A DNA stretch of 64,000 bases from Pedobacter sp. Leaf250 (GTDB taxonomy: Bacteria; Bacteroidota; Bacteroidia; Sphingobacteriales; Sphingobacteriaceae): assembly GCF_920984735.1 (NCBI RefSeq), contig NZ_CAKLBU010000024.1, positions 1-64,000 on the forward strand, read 5' to 3'. A program made the translations under genes and the position numbers. This document shows, in pieces, positions 40,148 to 49,739 of this stretch. The notes under the pieces are model-generated. The model made no database searches. It saw nothing but the letters and a program-made list of their open reading frames with translations, and was not told the DNA's origin. Within the stretch, counting starts at the first letter, position 1; the number at the start of each line of letters is the position of its first letter.

Positions 40148-40612
40148 TTAAAAAGTATATCTAAAGCCTAAGCCGAATCTTCCTGCGTTAAAATCGCTAT
40201 TTCCATCTCCAAGGTAAAGTCTTGGTCTCCAGTCTAAAGCAATTGCTAAAGGTGCGCCAGCAATTTTATAATCTAAACCAACCATTGGTACTAAATAAAA
40301 ATTAGAACCCCCATCATAAAGTTGTACTGATGGACCACCACCTAAATACCAATCTAAACCTTTAGCACCAGGAATTGAAGCATTATATTGCAAAAAAGCT
40401 TGTAAAGTAGTAGAATTTCCACCAAACAAAACTTCACCTTGTAACGCTGCACTTCTGCTAAAATGATGTCTTACTGAAGGCCCAACAAGAGTAGCACCAT
40501 CGCCGAAGTCAATACCTAAACCTAAGCCTGTTTTGTAGTTTTGCGCTTTAACACTCGTTGTTGTTAGTGCAAATAAGGCAATGCATCCTAAAATTGTAAA
40601 TAGCTTTTTCAT
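40148..40612 (-). CDS. Small outer-membrane beta-barrel protein
   Basis: This 154-residue protein has a signal peptide (cleavage near VKAQ). The mature part consists of alternating beta strands, many Gly/aromatic residues and a terminal GLGFRYTF strand, typical of an eight-stranded outer-membrane barrel. Segments include TGLGLGIDFGDGATLVGPSV and LAIALDWRPRLYLGDG. It is related in style to OmpW/OmpX-like or outer-membrane-protein beta-barrel families, but I cannot assign a precise family or role. It is monocistronic and ends at a shared bidirectional terminator. Confidence 0.75.
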   Translation of the reverse strand: MKKLFTILGCIALFALTTTSVKAQNYKTGLGLGIDFGDGATLVGPSVRHHFSRSAALQGEVLFGGNSTTLQAFLQYNASIPGAKGLDWYLGGGPSVQLYDGGSNFYLVPMVGLDYKIAGAPLAIALDWRPRLYLGDGNSDFNAGRFGLGFRYTF

Positions 40613-40838
40613 AATAGATTTTTAAAGTGAATAATGTTTTTCAAATAATTAATCAGCTTAACAACTTTAATGCCGTTTATGTTTTTATGGTAAAAATTTT
40701 ATTGCTATAAAAAACAATGCTTGCATAGTAATTTTTGATTTCTTAAGTTTATTCCAATATTTTGTGCTTAATAAATTTTCGGCATCATTTACACGGGCAG
40801 AATTTTTTCGATTAAAAAACATAAGACTCATGCATCTT

Positions 40839-40846
40839 TATGTTTG
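40839..40846 (+). promoter_or_regulatory. -7 element upstream of the acyl-CoA ligase gene
   Basis: TATGTTTG matches TAnnTTTG and lies 34 bases before the ATG at 40880. No clear -33 TTG is found, so support is partial. Confidence 0.38.
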
Positions 40847-40879
40847 ATTTTTTAACTTAACCAAATAATATAAAAAGAT

Positions 40880-42655
40880 ATGGCTGCAGAAATTACGAGG
40901 GTATTTGATCTATTAAGATATAGCCTAGAAAATCCTAAGCAAGAGTTTATCAACGGAAAAATTAATGGTAAATGGGTTAACTACAGCACTTCAGAATTTT
41001 CTGAAACTGTAGACAATTTAAGTCGTGGGTTAATTAAACAAGGAATTACAAAGGGTGGGCGTGTGGCCGTAATGTCGCACAATAGACCAGAATGGAACAT
41101 TGCCGATTTTGCTGCAAATCAAATCGGTGCATATCAAATCCCGCTTTACCCAACTCTGGCAGAGCATGATATTCAGTTTATTTTAAAAGATGCTGAAATT
41201 TCGATTGTGTTTGTATCCGATAAAGATTTATATCAAAAAATTAAACCTTGTGCAGATGCAATTAATCCAGGTATCAAAATATTTAGTTTTAGTGATATTG
41301 AAGGAGTTACTTGCTGGAAAACCCTGATCGATGATGGCAAAAATAATCAGGATCTTAATCTAGATGATTATCGGTCGAAAGTTGAGCCTGAAGATATTTT
41401 AACACTTATTTACACATCTGGAACAACAGGCACGCCTAAAGGTGTAATGTTAACGCATCATAATTTGGTGGCTAACTTTGTAAATTCATCAGTAGTTATG
41501 CCAGAAGGTGTGAATAAGAGCTTAAGCTTTTTGCCGCTTTCGCACATATTTGAGCGCATGATTATTTACTTGTACTTATATAATAGAACAAGTATTTATT
41601 ATGCCGAAAGCATGGAAACCATTGTTGCGGATATCCAACATGTAAAACCAAATGCATTCTCTACTGTGCCTCGTCTCCTTGAAAAAGTATACGATAAAAT
41701 CATGGAGAAGGGAAAATCGCTTACTGGAATAAAAAAGGGTATTTTCTTCTGGTCGGTGGCTTTAGCTGAAAAATATACAACGGATGCAAGCGCTTGGTAC
41801 AATTTCAAGTTAGGGATTGCAAGGAAGTTGGTTTTTAAGAAATGGCAGGAAGCACTTGGCGGAGAAATTGTGGTCATTGTATCGGGTGGCGCCGCATTAA
41901 ATCCACGATTGGCTCGTATATTCTGGGCTGCCGGAATGCCTGTTTTCGAAGGATATGGATTGACAGAAACTTCTCCGGTGATAACGGTAAACCATTTTGA
42001 TGGTACCATGTTCGGAACAGTAGGCGAGGTTATTAAAGGTGTTGAAGTTAAAATTGCCCAGGATGGTGAAGTTTTAACCCGAGGACATCAGGTAATGAAA
42101 GGTTATTACAATCGACCTGATTTAACAGCGGAAGCCGTGGATAATGATGGCTGGTTTCATACCGGAGATATTGGTGAGCTGGTAAATGGACGGTTTTTAA
42201 AAATTACCGATCGTAAAAAGGAAATGTTTAAAACAGCTGGTGGTAAATATATTGCCCCGCAAATGTTGGAAAACAAATATAAAGAATCGATTTTTATTGA
42301 ACAGATTATGGTTTTAGGGGAAAATAAAAAATTTCCTTCTGCTTTGATTGTTCCCAATTTCGAAACTTTAAAAACCTGGGCAGGCAAAAAAGGGATTACT
42401 TTTACCACCAATGAAGAGATTATTAAAAATGATCAGGTTTTAGCCAAATACAACGAAGTTATTGAGGCTGCCAGTGTCGATTTTGGAAAATGGGAACAAG
42501 TAAAAAGATTTGCTTTATTGCCAAAAGAATGGAGTATTGATGGAGGTGAATTAACACCCAAATTAAGCTTAAAAAGAAAAGTAATCACCGAGAAAAATAC
42601 TGTCATTATTGAAAAAATATATAAGGATGCAGAAAACTATAAAGCCCCTAACTAA
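40880..42655 (+). CDS. Long-chain acyl-CoA synthetase (AMP-binding)
   Basis: The 591-residue enzyme belongs to the ANL superfamily. It shows the P-loop TLIYTSGTTGTPKGVMLTH (residues about 175-194), the A5 motif FEGYGLTETSP (about 356-366) and the hinge GWFHTGDIGEL followed by KITDRKKEMFKTAGGKYI. The last stretch matches the long-chain fatty acyl-CoA ligase (FAA1/FadD15-like) group. It activates fatty acids to acyl-CoA using ATP, which would feed the beta-oxidation operon at 47334-53482. The gene overlaps the gamma-glutamyltransferase gene, so the two are co-transcribed. No signal peptide; cytosolic or membrane-associated. Confidence 0.92.
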   Translation: MAAEITRVFDLLRYSLENPKQEFINGKINGKWVNYSTSEFSETVDNLSRGLIKQGITKGGRVAVMSHNRPEWNIADFAANQIGAYQIPLYPTLAEHDIQFILKDAEISIVFVSDKDLYQKIKPCADAINPGIKIFSFSDIEGVTCWKTLIDDGKNNQDLNLDDYRSKVEPEDILTLIYTSGTTGTPKGVMLTHHNLVANFVNSSVVMPEGVNKSLSFLPLSHIFERMIIYLYLYNRTSIYYAESMETIVADIQHVKPNAFSTVPRLLEKVYDKIMEKGKSLTGIKKGIFFWSVALAEKYTTDASAWYNFKLGIARKLVFKKWQEALGGEIVVIVSGGAALNPRLARIFWAAGMPVFEGYGLTETSPVITVNHFDGTMFGTVGEVIKGVEVKIAQDGEVLTRGHQVMKGYYNRPDLTAEAVDNDGWFHTGDIGELVNGRFLKITDRKKEMFKTAGGKYIAPQMLENKYKESIFIEQIMVLGENKKFPSALIVPNFETLKTWAGKKGITFTTNEEIIKNDQVLAKYNEVIEAASVDFGKWEQVKRFALLPKEWSIDGGELTPKLSLKRKVITEKNTVIIEKIYKDAENYKAPN

Positions 42656-44348
42656 ACTCAAAATAACCTCAACCTTAATTATTTCTGTAATCATATTTGC
42701 CAGTTGCGTAAGTAGTCAGCTCGGTAAAAATGATAGTGGAGAATTTAAAAATGGCATGGTTGTAACTGCGCATCCAGAGGCATCAAAAGTTGGAATTGAG
42801 ATTTTGAAAAAAGGGGGCAATGCTGTTGATGCAGCAGTTGCAGTTCAATTTGCGCTTGCGGTGGTTTATCCAAATGCAGGAAACATTGGCGGCGGAGGTT
42901 TTATGGTTTATCGCTCTGCAAAAGGAGAGGTAAATGCATTGGATTTTCGCGAAAAAGCATCTGCGGCAGCAAGTAGAGATATGTATTTAGATGCTGCGGG
43001 AAATCCAATTGTAGATAAAAGTTTATATGGACATCTAGCGGCGGGTGTACCGGGATCGGTTGCTGGCATGGTTGAAGCTCATCAGAAATATGGTAAACTT
43101 TCGTGGAAACAGGTATTGCAGCCCGCTATAGATTTAGCTGAAAAGGGATTCGAAATTACTAAACGTCAGGCCAGTGAATTAAATGGTTTGCACCGGAGAT
43201 TGATGGATGTCAACATAAATGGGACCGCTTTAGTTAATTTGGAAAGTACCTGGCAAGAGAAAAGCTTGTTGGTACAAACGGAATTGGCGAATACGTTAAA
43301 ACTTATTCAACAAAAAGGTAAGGCTGGATTTTATGAAGGCGCTGTTGCCGATTCTATTGTAGCCGAAATGCAACGTGGAAATGGATTAATTACTAAACAA
43401 GACTTAAAAAACTATCGTGCAGTATGGCGTAAGCCTATAGTCGGTAATTATCGCGACTATAAAATTATTACGATGCCGCCAACTTCTAGTGGTGGTATAG
43501 CGCTTATTCAATTGTTGCAATCAGTGGAGCCTTATCCTTTGAAAAGATGGGGGCATAATGCAGATTCTACTGTACAGGTTGTTGTGGAAGCAGAGAGGAG
43601 GGTTTACGCCGATCGTGCTACGCATTTAGGTGATCCGGATTTTTATAAAGTGCCACAGAACACACTGCTGAATATCAATTATAATAAAAAACGAATGACC
43701 GATTTTAATTGGGCATCAGCTACTCCAAGTAATCAAATTTTGGCTGGTGTAACCAAAGGAAAGGAAAGCGAAGAAACTACACACTTTTCTATCGTGGATC
43801 ATGATGGGAATGCAGTTTCGATTACTACAACACTTAACGGATCTTATGGATCTTTGGTTGTAGTGAAAGGTGGTGGCTTTTTGTTAAATAATGAAATGGA
43901 TGATTTTTCGGTAAAACCAGGCGCACCTAATATGTATGGTTTAGTTGGTGGCGAGGCAAATGCCATTGCACCAAATAAACGAATGTTAAGTTCCATGACT
44001 CCAACTATAGTAGAAAAGGATGGGAAACTTTTCATGGTTGTAGGCACACCTGGAGGATCAACCATCATCACGTCTGTTTTTCAAACCATTATTAATGTGA
44101 TTGATTTTGATATGAACATGCAATCGGCTGTAGCAGCGAAAAAATTTCACCATCAATGGTTGCCTGACGAGGTATATATAGAAAAGGATGCAATAGATAG
44201 TTTATCAACAGAAAAACTGAAGGCTAAAGGTTATAAATTGGTATATCGCGGTCCAATTGGTAGGGTAGATGCGATACTGAAAACCAAATTGGGTACACTT
44301 CAGGCAGGTGCCGATCCTCGTGGCGATGATACAGCCATTGGATACTAA
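42627..44348 (+). CDS. ggt: Gamma-glutamyltransferase
   Basis: From ATG 42627 the protein has 573 residues, with a lipoprotein-type signal ending in FASC. The heavy-chain part contains MVVTAHPEASKVGIEIL, GGNAVDAAVAVQFAL and GGGGFMVYR. The catalytic Thr that starts the light chain after autoprocessing lies in EETTHFSIVDHDGNAVSIT (about residue 385). Later motifs include LLNNEMDDFS and PNKRMLSSMTPTIV. It hydrolyses or transfers the gamma-glutamyl group of glutathione in the periplasm or at the outer membrane. An ATG at 42609 is also in frame; 42627 gives the more usual signal length. Either start overlaps the acyl-CoA ligase 3' end, so translation is probably coupled. The two functions are not obviously related. 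Confidence 0.93.
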   Translation: MQKTIKPLTKLKITSTLIISVIIFASCVSSQLGKNDSGEFKNGMVVTAHPEASKVGIEILKKGGNAVDAAVAVQFALAVVYPNAGNIGGGGFMVYRSAKGEVNALDFREKASAAASRDMYLDAAGNPIVDKSLYGHLAAGVPGSVAGMVEAHQKYGKLSWKQVLQPAIDLAEKGFEITKRQASELNGLHRRLMDVNINGTALVNLESTWQEKSLLVQTELANTLKLIQQKGKAGFYEGAVADSIVAEMQRGNGLITKQDLKNYRAVWRKPIVGNYRDYKIITMPPTSSGGIALIQLLQSVEPYPLKRWGHNADSTVQVVVEAERRVYADRATHLGDPDFYKVPQNTLLNINYNKKRMTDFNWASATPSNQILAGVTKGKESEETTHFSIVDHDGNAVSITTTLNGSYGSLVVVKGGGFLLNNEMDDFSVKPGAPNMYGLVGGEANAIAPNKRMLSSMTPTIVEKDGKLFMVVGTPGGSTIITSVFQTIINVIDFDMNMQSAVAAKKFHHQWLPDEVYIEKDAIDSLSTEKLKAKGYKLVYRGPIGRVDAILKTKLGTLQAGADPRGDDTAIGY

Positions 44349-44369
44349 AAGTTAAAGTGGATAAGTTTT

Positions 44370-44399
44370 TTGTTTTTACAATATTTTTGGTATAGCAAT
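44370..44399 (+). promoter_or_regulatory. Canonical Bacteroidota promoter of the OmpA gene
   Basis: TTG at 44370-44372 and TATTTTTG at 44392-44399 are separated by 19 bases, matching the TTG-19/21-TAnnTTTG form. The ATG at 44442 is 42 bases downstream, which fits a highly expressed outer-membrane protein. Confidence 0.62.
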
Positions 44400-44441
44400 T
44401 GCATAGTGTGAGCAACGCATATCAACGTTATATTTAAAAAT

Positions 44442-45758
44442 ATGAAATCACATCTAATCAAATCCCTACCGGTTGTACTAGCCGGGTTATTTGCAGGTAC
44501 CGTAGCAATGGCACAGGAACCAGCAACATCCACAACACAGTTCAGAACTTGGTCGATTGGCGTAAATGCTGGTGCATTAACTCCGTTATCGCCATTAGGT
44601 GGAAAAAATGATTTTAGTAATAACAGAACAAACTTTGGTTATGGTTTGTACATTAAAAAGCAATTTACACCTTACTTTTCTTTGCGTTTAGATGGAGTTA
44701 GAGGTAAATTAAAAGGTGATAATACAGAAGCTTTTAAAAGTGGAGTAGTAAATAATTCACCGGTTAGCGCTTTTGAAACTCAACTGGAATATTCTGGAAG
44801 TTTAAATGCCGTTGTTAATATGTTTAACATCGATATGTTCCAAAAAGAAAACGCTTTACAATTATATACTTCAGTTGGTGCTGGTTTAGCTGGTTATAAA
44901 CCAACCATTACAACAGCAGCAGGAACTACTGCATTTGCTGGTGGAAAAACCATTAGAGAATTAATTATTCCGGTTGGTGTTGGTGCTAAATTCAAAGTTT
45001 CTGATGGTATTAATATCGATTTAGGTTGGACAATAAACTATGTTGATGCTGATAATTTAGATGGTTTGCATAGAGGTCCATCAAACGATAAATATAACTA
45101 TGGTTACGCTGGTTTAGAATTTGCTTTAGGAACAGGAAAACAATTGGCCTTCCACAATCCGGTTGCATTAACTTATGATGAAGCTTTGGCCGCAAAAAAT
45201 GCTGCTAATGCATTAAAATCTGATTTAGATGCTCAAAAAGCTGAAAATGCAAAACTACGTTCAGAAATGAATGACTTGTTAAAAGATACAGATGGCGATG
45301 GTGTTGCTGATAAATTGGATAAATGTCCAGGTACTCCAGCAGGAACAGTTGTTGATGGTTCAGGTTGTCCTTTGGTAGCTCCAAAACCTCAGGTAACTGT
45401 TATCACTGAAGAAGATCGTAAGGTGGTTAACGAAGCCATCAAAAATTTAGAATTCGATTTAGGAAAAGCTACAATCCGTTCTAAATCTTATGCATCATTA
45501 AATAGAGTTGCTGGTTTATTGGTAGAGAAAAACTTCAGCTTAAAATTAGCTGGCCATACAGATAATACAGGTTCTAAAGAATTAAACTTACGTTTATCTA
45601 AAGAAAGAGCAGAATCAGTAAAAGCTTATTTAGTTTCTCAAGGTGCAAATGCATCTCGAATTGAAGCTACTGGTTACGGAATGGGTCAACCAATTGCAAC
45701 AAACAAAACTGCAGCTGGTCGTCAACAAAACCGCCGTGTAGAATTTACTTTATACTAG
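44442..45758 (+). CDS. OmpA-family porin-like protein with TSP3 linker
   Basis: The 438-residue protein has a signal peptide ending near AMAQ, an N-terminal outer-membrane beta-barrel (about 30-235) and a short coiled segment (ALKSDLDAQKAENAKL). One calcium-binding thrombospondin type-3 repeat follows (DTDGDGVADKLDKCPGTP, about 282-299), then the C-terminal OmpA peptidoglycan-binding domain (about 325-438; KLAGHTDNTGS, LSKERAESVKAYL, QQNRRVEFTLY). It is the typical abundant OmpA of the Bacteroidota, fixing the outer membrane to the cell wall. The consistent TTA/GGT-type codon choice fits high expression. It has its own promoter and terminator. Confidence 0.93.
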   Translation: MKSHLIKSLPVVLAGLFAGTVAMAQEPATSTTQFRTWSIGVNAGALTPLSPLGGKNDFSNNRTNFGYGLYIKKQFTPYFSLRLDGVRGKLKGDNTEAFKSGVVNNSPVSAFETQLEYSGSLNAVVNMFNIDMFQKENALQLYTSVGAGLAGYKPTITTAAGTTAFAGGKTIRELIIPVGVGAKFKVSDGINIDLGWTINYVDADNLDGLHRGPSNDKYNYGYAGLEFALGTGKQLAFHNPVALTYDEALAAKNAANALKSDLDAQKAENAKLRSEMNDLLKDTDGDGVADKLDKCPGTPAGTVVDGSGCPLVAPKPQVTVITEEDRKVVNEAIKNLEFDLGKATIRSKSYASLNRVAGLLVEKNFSLKLAGHTDNTGSKELNLRLSKERAESVKAYLVSQGANASRIEATGYGMGQPIATNKTAAGRQQNRRVEFTLY

Positions 45759-45777
45759 TAGATTATTAAATATTGTG

Positions 45778-45808
45778 AAAGCCTCCGATGAAAATCGGAG
45801 GCTTTTTT
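45778..45808 (+). terminator. Strong intrinsic terminator of the OmpA gene
   Basis: AAAGCCTCCGAT (45778-45789) pairs perfectly with its complement at 45794-45805 around a GAAA loop and runs into six T. The last T overlaps the stop region of the convergent gene at 45807, which it may also terminate. Confidence 0.9.
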
Positions 45809-46769
45809 AGTTTACGTTTTTCTGTATACTACTTAAATCGCTATTTCTGAAACCGTAGGATTTTGGAGTATACTTTTGATAGATAATCTTATTGTTCTTG
45901 CTATTGTAAATAGTAATCACTTTATCAAATGAATTTTGCGTATAGACAAGATATTTTATATCTGAATCTTTACTTAATATCAACTCATCAAGTTCTTTGG
46001 TAGAAACAAATTTAATTTGATATAGGTACTTCTCGTTATTTCCCTCATTTACTTCATTTAAGATGGAATATTGATTGAATTCTTGGTTGAAACTATCTTT
46101 GACATATTCAGGAATATATAGCGGCTCATTTTTTAGTTTACTGAGGTTAGATTTATCTGCGGTTTCAAACTCTATGTCAAACTCATTCCTAGAGCGCAAT
46201 GCTTTATCTAACAAAGTTAGATATGTTGTTAAAAAACCAGGAGACCAATTGTAGAACGTAGAATGCTTATATAGATTGTTAGCAAAAAGCTTGCGTTTGT
46301 CAAGTGCCGAAACATAACTATATCCGATATCTTGCATGTATTTCAAGCTATATAGATCAGGATAAAGATTTATAGTCGCTACAATTGGCATGTTTCTTCT
46401 AGTAGTTTTTTCTGCACCTAATTTAAGTGCATAGATTATATTTAAAGAATATAATGAATCTGGTTGCTCAACATAGCTGTCAAAATAAAAAAAAGAGTAA
46501 GTAGAGTTGTTTTGGTATTTTATTAATTCGTTTGGCTTTACGATTAAGAAAGGTGTGATGGTCCAAGCTTTTTGAATAGCCACGCGATATTGATCGATAT
46601 TTTCATAGTCACCATATCTCAAAGTGAATATGGTAGTGGTGCTTTTAAACCTAAGAAAATTCTCATCTTTTAAATATGATTTTGCAAAACAAGATACCTG
46701 TGCTTTTGTGATGTTTCCAGCAAATGCTATGGCTGAAATGATCAATGCAATTTTTATTCTAGTCATCAT
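45807..46769 (-). CDS. Unknown secreted protein
   Basis: The 320-residue protein has a signal peptide (IKIALIISAIAFAGNITKAQ) and no further membrane segment. The mature part is rich in Tyr, Asn and Lys, with segments such as TTTIFTLRYGDYENIDQYRV and YQKYTPKSYGFRNSDLSS at the end. I do not recognise a domain. Base composition is not obviously different from its neighbours. It is a single gene between the OmpA terminator and the divergent MarR gene. It is probably periplasmic; no function can be proposed. Confidence 0.7.
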   Translation of the reverse strand: MMTRIKIALIISAIAFAGNITKAQVSCFAKSYLKDENFLRFKSTTTIFTLRYGDYENIDQYRVAIQKAWTITPFLIVKPNELIKYQNNSTYSFFYFDSYVEQPDSLYSLNIIYALKLGAEKTTRRNMPIVATINLYPDLYSLKYMQDIGYSYVSALDKRKLFANNLYKHSTFYNWSPGFLTTYLTLLDKALRSRNEFDIEFETADKSNLSKLKNEPLYIPEYVKDSFNQEFNQYSILNEVNEGNNEKYLYQIKFVSTKELDELILSKDSDIKYLVYTQNSFDKVITIYNSKNNKIIYQKYTPKSYGFRNSDLSSIQKNVN

Positions 46770-46829
46770 TTTATATGCATTAGTATTATCTAATATACAA
46801 GTAAAAGCTCAAAAAAATCAAAATCTCTA

Positions 46830-46860
46830 TTGCAATAACAAAATACATTTATTAGCTTTG
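46830..46860 (+). promoter_or_regulatory. Canonical promoter of the MarR/fad operon
   Basis: TTG at 46830-46832 and TAGCTTTG at 46853-46860 are separated by exactly 20 bases. The ATG of the MarR gene is 26 bases beyond the -7 box. A 14-base inverted repeat follows immediately. Confidence 0.68.
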
Positions 46861-46874
46861 TTATGCAAGCATAA
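46861..46874 (+). promoter_or_regulatory. Candidate MarR operator
   Basis: TTATGC-AA-GCATAA, a perfect inverted repeat of six bases per arm, lies directly against the -7 box and covers the expected transcription start. A dimeric regulator bound here would block transcription. Autoregulation by the MarR protein encoded next is the simplest explanation. Confidence 0.5.
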
Positions 46875-46886
46875 TAAATTAATAAA

Positions 46887-47321
46887 ATGAAACAACAGCA
46901 AACAATAGATTATCACGTGAAGTTTGCATGGCAAAACATGTTCAACAAGTATAACCAGATGGCATCCAGCTTTGGTATTACGCAGGCTATTGGATATATG
47001 CTGATAAATATTAATGACGAAGAAGGTACCGCCGTTTCAAATCTTGCAGCTTTGCTTGGCGTAAAGGCCACTAGTTTATCTCGCATGTTGAATAATATGG
47101 AAGAAGCTAAACTTATTTATCGTGAAGCGTCTGTTGGCGATAAACGTTCGGTGAAGGTTTTTCTAACTGATTTTGGGAAAGAAAAAAAACAGCTTGCCAA
47201 AGGTGTTGTTCGAAAATTTAACGAATATCTCGATGAACATTTTTCTAAAAAAGAAAAAGAAGCATTCATTAATCTATTGATAAAACTAAATGATATTACA
47301 GTAGCATATACTGTAGATTAA
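46887..47321 (+). CDS. MarR-family regulator of the beta-oxidation operon
   Basis: The 144-residue protein has the winged-helix layout of MarR. The helix-turn-helix contains SNLAALLGVKATSLSRMLNNME (about residues 53-74), and the wing contains ASVGDKRSVKVFLTDFGKE. The terminal helices form the dimer interface. The fadN-type gene starts 12 bases after its stop, so it heads the fatty acid degradation operon. Together with the palindrome over its own promoter, this suggests an acyl-CoA- or fatty-acid-responsive autorepressor. The ligand is inferred; B. subtilis uses a TetR protein (FadR) for a similar operon. Confidence 0.9.
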   Translation: MKQQQTIDYHVKFAWQNMFNKYNQMASSFGITQAIGYMLININDEEGTAVSNLAALLGVKATSLSRMLNNMEEAKLIYREASVGDKRSVKVFLTDFGKEKKQLAKGVVRKFNEYLDEHFSKKEKEAFINLLIKLNDITVAYTVD

Positions 47322-47333
47322 ACATTACTTATA

Positions 47334-49739
47334 ATGAAACGAAGCATTAATAAAGTTGCTGTTTTAGGGTCAGGTATTATGGGTTCGCGTATTGCATGCC
47401 ACTTCGCTAATATTGGTGTAGAGGTTTTGCTTTTAGATATCGCCCCAAAAGAACTGACGCCAGAGGAACAGGCAAAGGGATTAACCTTAGATAAGCCAGC
47501 GGTTAAAAACCGAATTGTTGATACCGCACTGCAAACTGCTGTAAAAACAAACCCATCGCCGGTATATTCCAAAAAAGTATTGAATAAAATAAAAACCGGA
47601 AACTTCGACGATGATATGTCGAAAATTGCAGGTTTTGATTGGGTGATTGAAGTAGTTGTAGAAAATCTTGACATCAAGAAAAAGGTTTTCGAACAGGTAG
47701 AGCAATACCGCAAACCTGGAACTTTAATTACCTCAAATACATCTGGTATTCCGATTCATTTAATGGCTGAAGGTAGGAGTGAAGATTTTAAAGCGCATTT
47801 CTGTGGAACGCACTTTTTTAATCCGCCCCGTTATTTGAAATTATTGGAGATAATTCCAACTCCGCACACCCATCCCGAAATCGTTGATTTCTTAATGCAT
47901 TATGGTGATAAATTTTTAGGTAAAACCACAGTTTTATGTAAGGATACACCTGCGTTTATCGCTAACCGCGTTGGAGTTTATTCTATTATGGCTTTGCTTC
48001 ATCTGGTTGAAAAATTGGATTTGACAGTTGAAGAAGTTGATAAGTTTACTGGCCCAGCTTTGGGCAGACCAAAATCTGCTACTTTCCGTACTTCGGATGT
48101 GGTGGGTTTAGATACCATGATTAAAGTTGCCAAAGGACTTTGCGATAATTGTCCTGAGGATAAAGCACATGATTTATTTAAACTTCCTGAGTATGTTAAA
48201 AAAATGGAAGAGAATAAATGGCTGGGCGATAAAACCAAACAGGGTTTCTATAAAAAGACTAAAACAGCCGATGGAAAAACTGAAATTCTAGCGCTTGATT
48301 TAAAAACGCTTGAATACAAACCTCAGCAAAAAGTAAAATCGGCTACTTTAGAAATGACCAAGCCTGTTGAAAATCTTCGCGAACGCATGAAGATTTTTGC
48401 TAAAGGAAAAGATAAGGCAGGCGAATTATTCCGCCATTCTTCTTTTGGTTTATTTGAATATGTTTCAGATCGGATTCCTGAAATTTCTGATGAATTGTAC
48501 CGCATTGATGATGCGATGCGAGCAGGCTTCGGTTGGGAATTAGGCCCATTTGAGCTTTGGGATGCTGTTGGTGTTAAAGAAGCCATTGAAGGAATGGAAC
48601 AATATGGAAATAAAGCTGCGGCTTGGGTTCATGAAATGCTTGATGCCGGACACACTTCATTCTACAAAGTTGAAGGTGGTATTAAGAAGTATTATGATAT
48701 TCCTTCAAAATCTTACAAAGCTTTACCAGGAACCGATGAGTTTATAATTTTAGATAACATTCGTGAAAATAAAACCCTTTGGAAAAATTCTGGTGTTTCG
48801 ATTATTGATTTAGGCGATGGCATTCTGAATGTAGAATTCCATACGAAAATGAATACCATTGGCGGTGATGTAATCTCCGGAATTAATAAAGCCATTGATA
48901 TGGCGGAGAAAGATTATCGTGGTTTGGTTATCGGTAACGATGGTGCAAACTTCTCTGCCGGCGCAAATGTTGGGATGATTTTTATGATGGCGGTAGAGCA
49001 GGAGTGGGATGAATTGAACATGGCGATTCGTATGTTCCAGAATACTTCGATGCGCATTCGTTATTCTTCGATTCCAGTTGTTGTTGCGCCGCACAATTTA
49101 ACTTTAGGTGGTGGCTGCGAATTTAGCTTACACGCCGACCATGTTCAGTTATCAGCAGAAACTTATATGGGTTTAGTTGAGTTTGGTGTTGGTGTTATTC
49201 CAGGTGGCGGCGGAACTAAGGAATTTGCTTTGCGTGCTTCTGATGAGTATAAAGACGACCAGATTGTTCAGAATGCTCTGAAAGATCGTTTCTTAACTAT
49301 CGGAATGGCAAAAGTTTCCACTTCAGGTTATGAAGCTTACGAATTGGGTTATTTGCAAAAAGATAAATTCTCAATTTCGATGAACCGCAACCGTTTATTG
49401 GCCGATGCAAAAGCTAAAGCGATAGAATTGGCTGATGCCGGTTATACAAAACCCGTGCAACGTACAGATATTAAAGTATTGGGTAAACAAGGTTTAGGAA
49501 TTGTTTACGCAGGTGCTAATAGCATGTATGCGGGTCATTTCATTTCTGAGCATGATAAAAAAATCTCTGAAAAATTAGGTTACGTGATGTGTGGCGGCGA
49601 TTTATCCTCTCCTACAGAAGTAAGTGAACAATATCTATTGGATTTAGAAAGAGAAGCGTTTTTATCGCTTGCTGGAGAGAGAAAATCATTGGAAAGAATT
49701 CAATCGATTATTACAAAAGGGAAACCGTTAAGGAATTAA
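47334..49739 (+). CDS. fadN: 3-hydroxyacyl-CoA dehydrogenase / enoyl-CoA hydratase
   Basis: The 801-residue bifunctional enzyme carries the dehydrogenase first: NAD-binding GSGIMGSRIACHFAN (residues 12-26), TSNTSGIPI and CGTHFFNPPRYLKLLE, then two HCDH C-terminal regions. A crotonase domain lies toward the end (about 500-700), with GANFSAGANVGMIF and LGGGCEFSLHADHVQLS forming the oxyanion hole. The order and length match B. subtilis FadN rather than E. coli FadB/FadJ, where the hydratase comes first. It carries out the hydration and NAD-dependent oxidation steps of beta-oxidation. The thiolase gene follows after a repeat-bearing 312-base gap. Confidence 0.92.
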   Translation: MKRSINKVAVLGSGIMGSRIACHFANIGVEVLLLDIAPKELTPEEQAKGLTLDKPAVKNRIVDTALQTAVKTNPSPVYSKKVLNKIKTGNFDDDMSKIAGFDWVIEVVVENLDIKKKVFEQVEQYRKPGTLITSNTSGIPIHLMAEGRSEDFKAHFCGTHFFNPPRYLKLLEIIPTPHTHPEIVDFLMHYGDKFLGKTTVLCKDTPAFIANRVGVYSIMALLHLVEKLDLTVEEVDKFTGPALGRPKSATFRTSDVVGLDTMIKVAKGLCDNCPEDKAHDLFKLPEYVKKMEENKWLGDKTKQGFYKKTKTADGKTEILALDLKTLEYKPQQKVKSATLEMTKPVENLRERMKIFAKGKDKAGELFRHSSFGLFEYVSDRIPEISDELYRIDDAMRAGFGWELGPFELWDAVGVKEAIEGMEQYGNKAAAWVHEMLDAGHTSFYKVEGGIKKYYDIPSKSYKALPGTDEFIILDNIRENKTLWKNSGVSIIDLGDGILNVEFHTKMNTIGGDVISGINKAIDMAEKDYRGLVIGNDGANFSAGANVGMIFMMAVEQEWDELNMAIRMFQNTSMRIRYSSIPVVVAPHNLTLGGGCEFSLHADHVQLSAETYMGLVEFGVGVIPGGGGTKEFALRASDEYKDDQIVQNALKDRFLTIGMAKVSTSGYEAYELGYLQKDKFSISMNRNRLLADAKAKAIELADAGYTKPVQRTDIKVLGKQGLGIVYAGANSMYAGHFISEHDKKISEKLGYVMCGGDLSSPTEVSEQYLLDLEREAFLSLAGERKSLERIQSIITKGKPLRN

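Noticed and set aside
47487..49094. Minus-strand frames of 60-94 codons opposite fadN
   Set aside because: Shadows of a well-conserved bifunctional enzyme gene, with no independent features.
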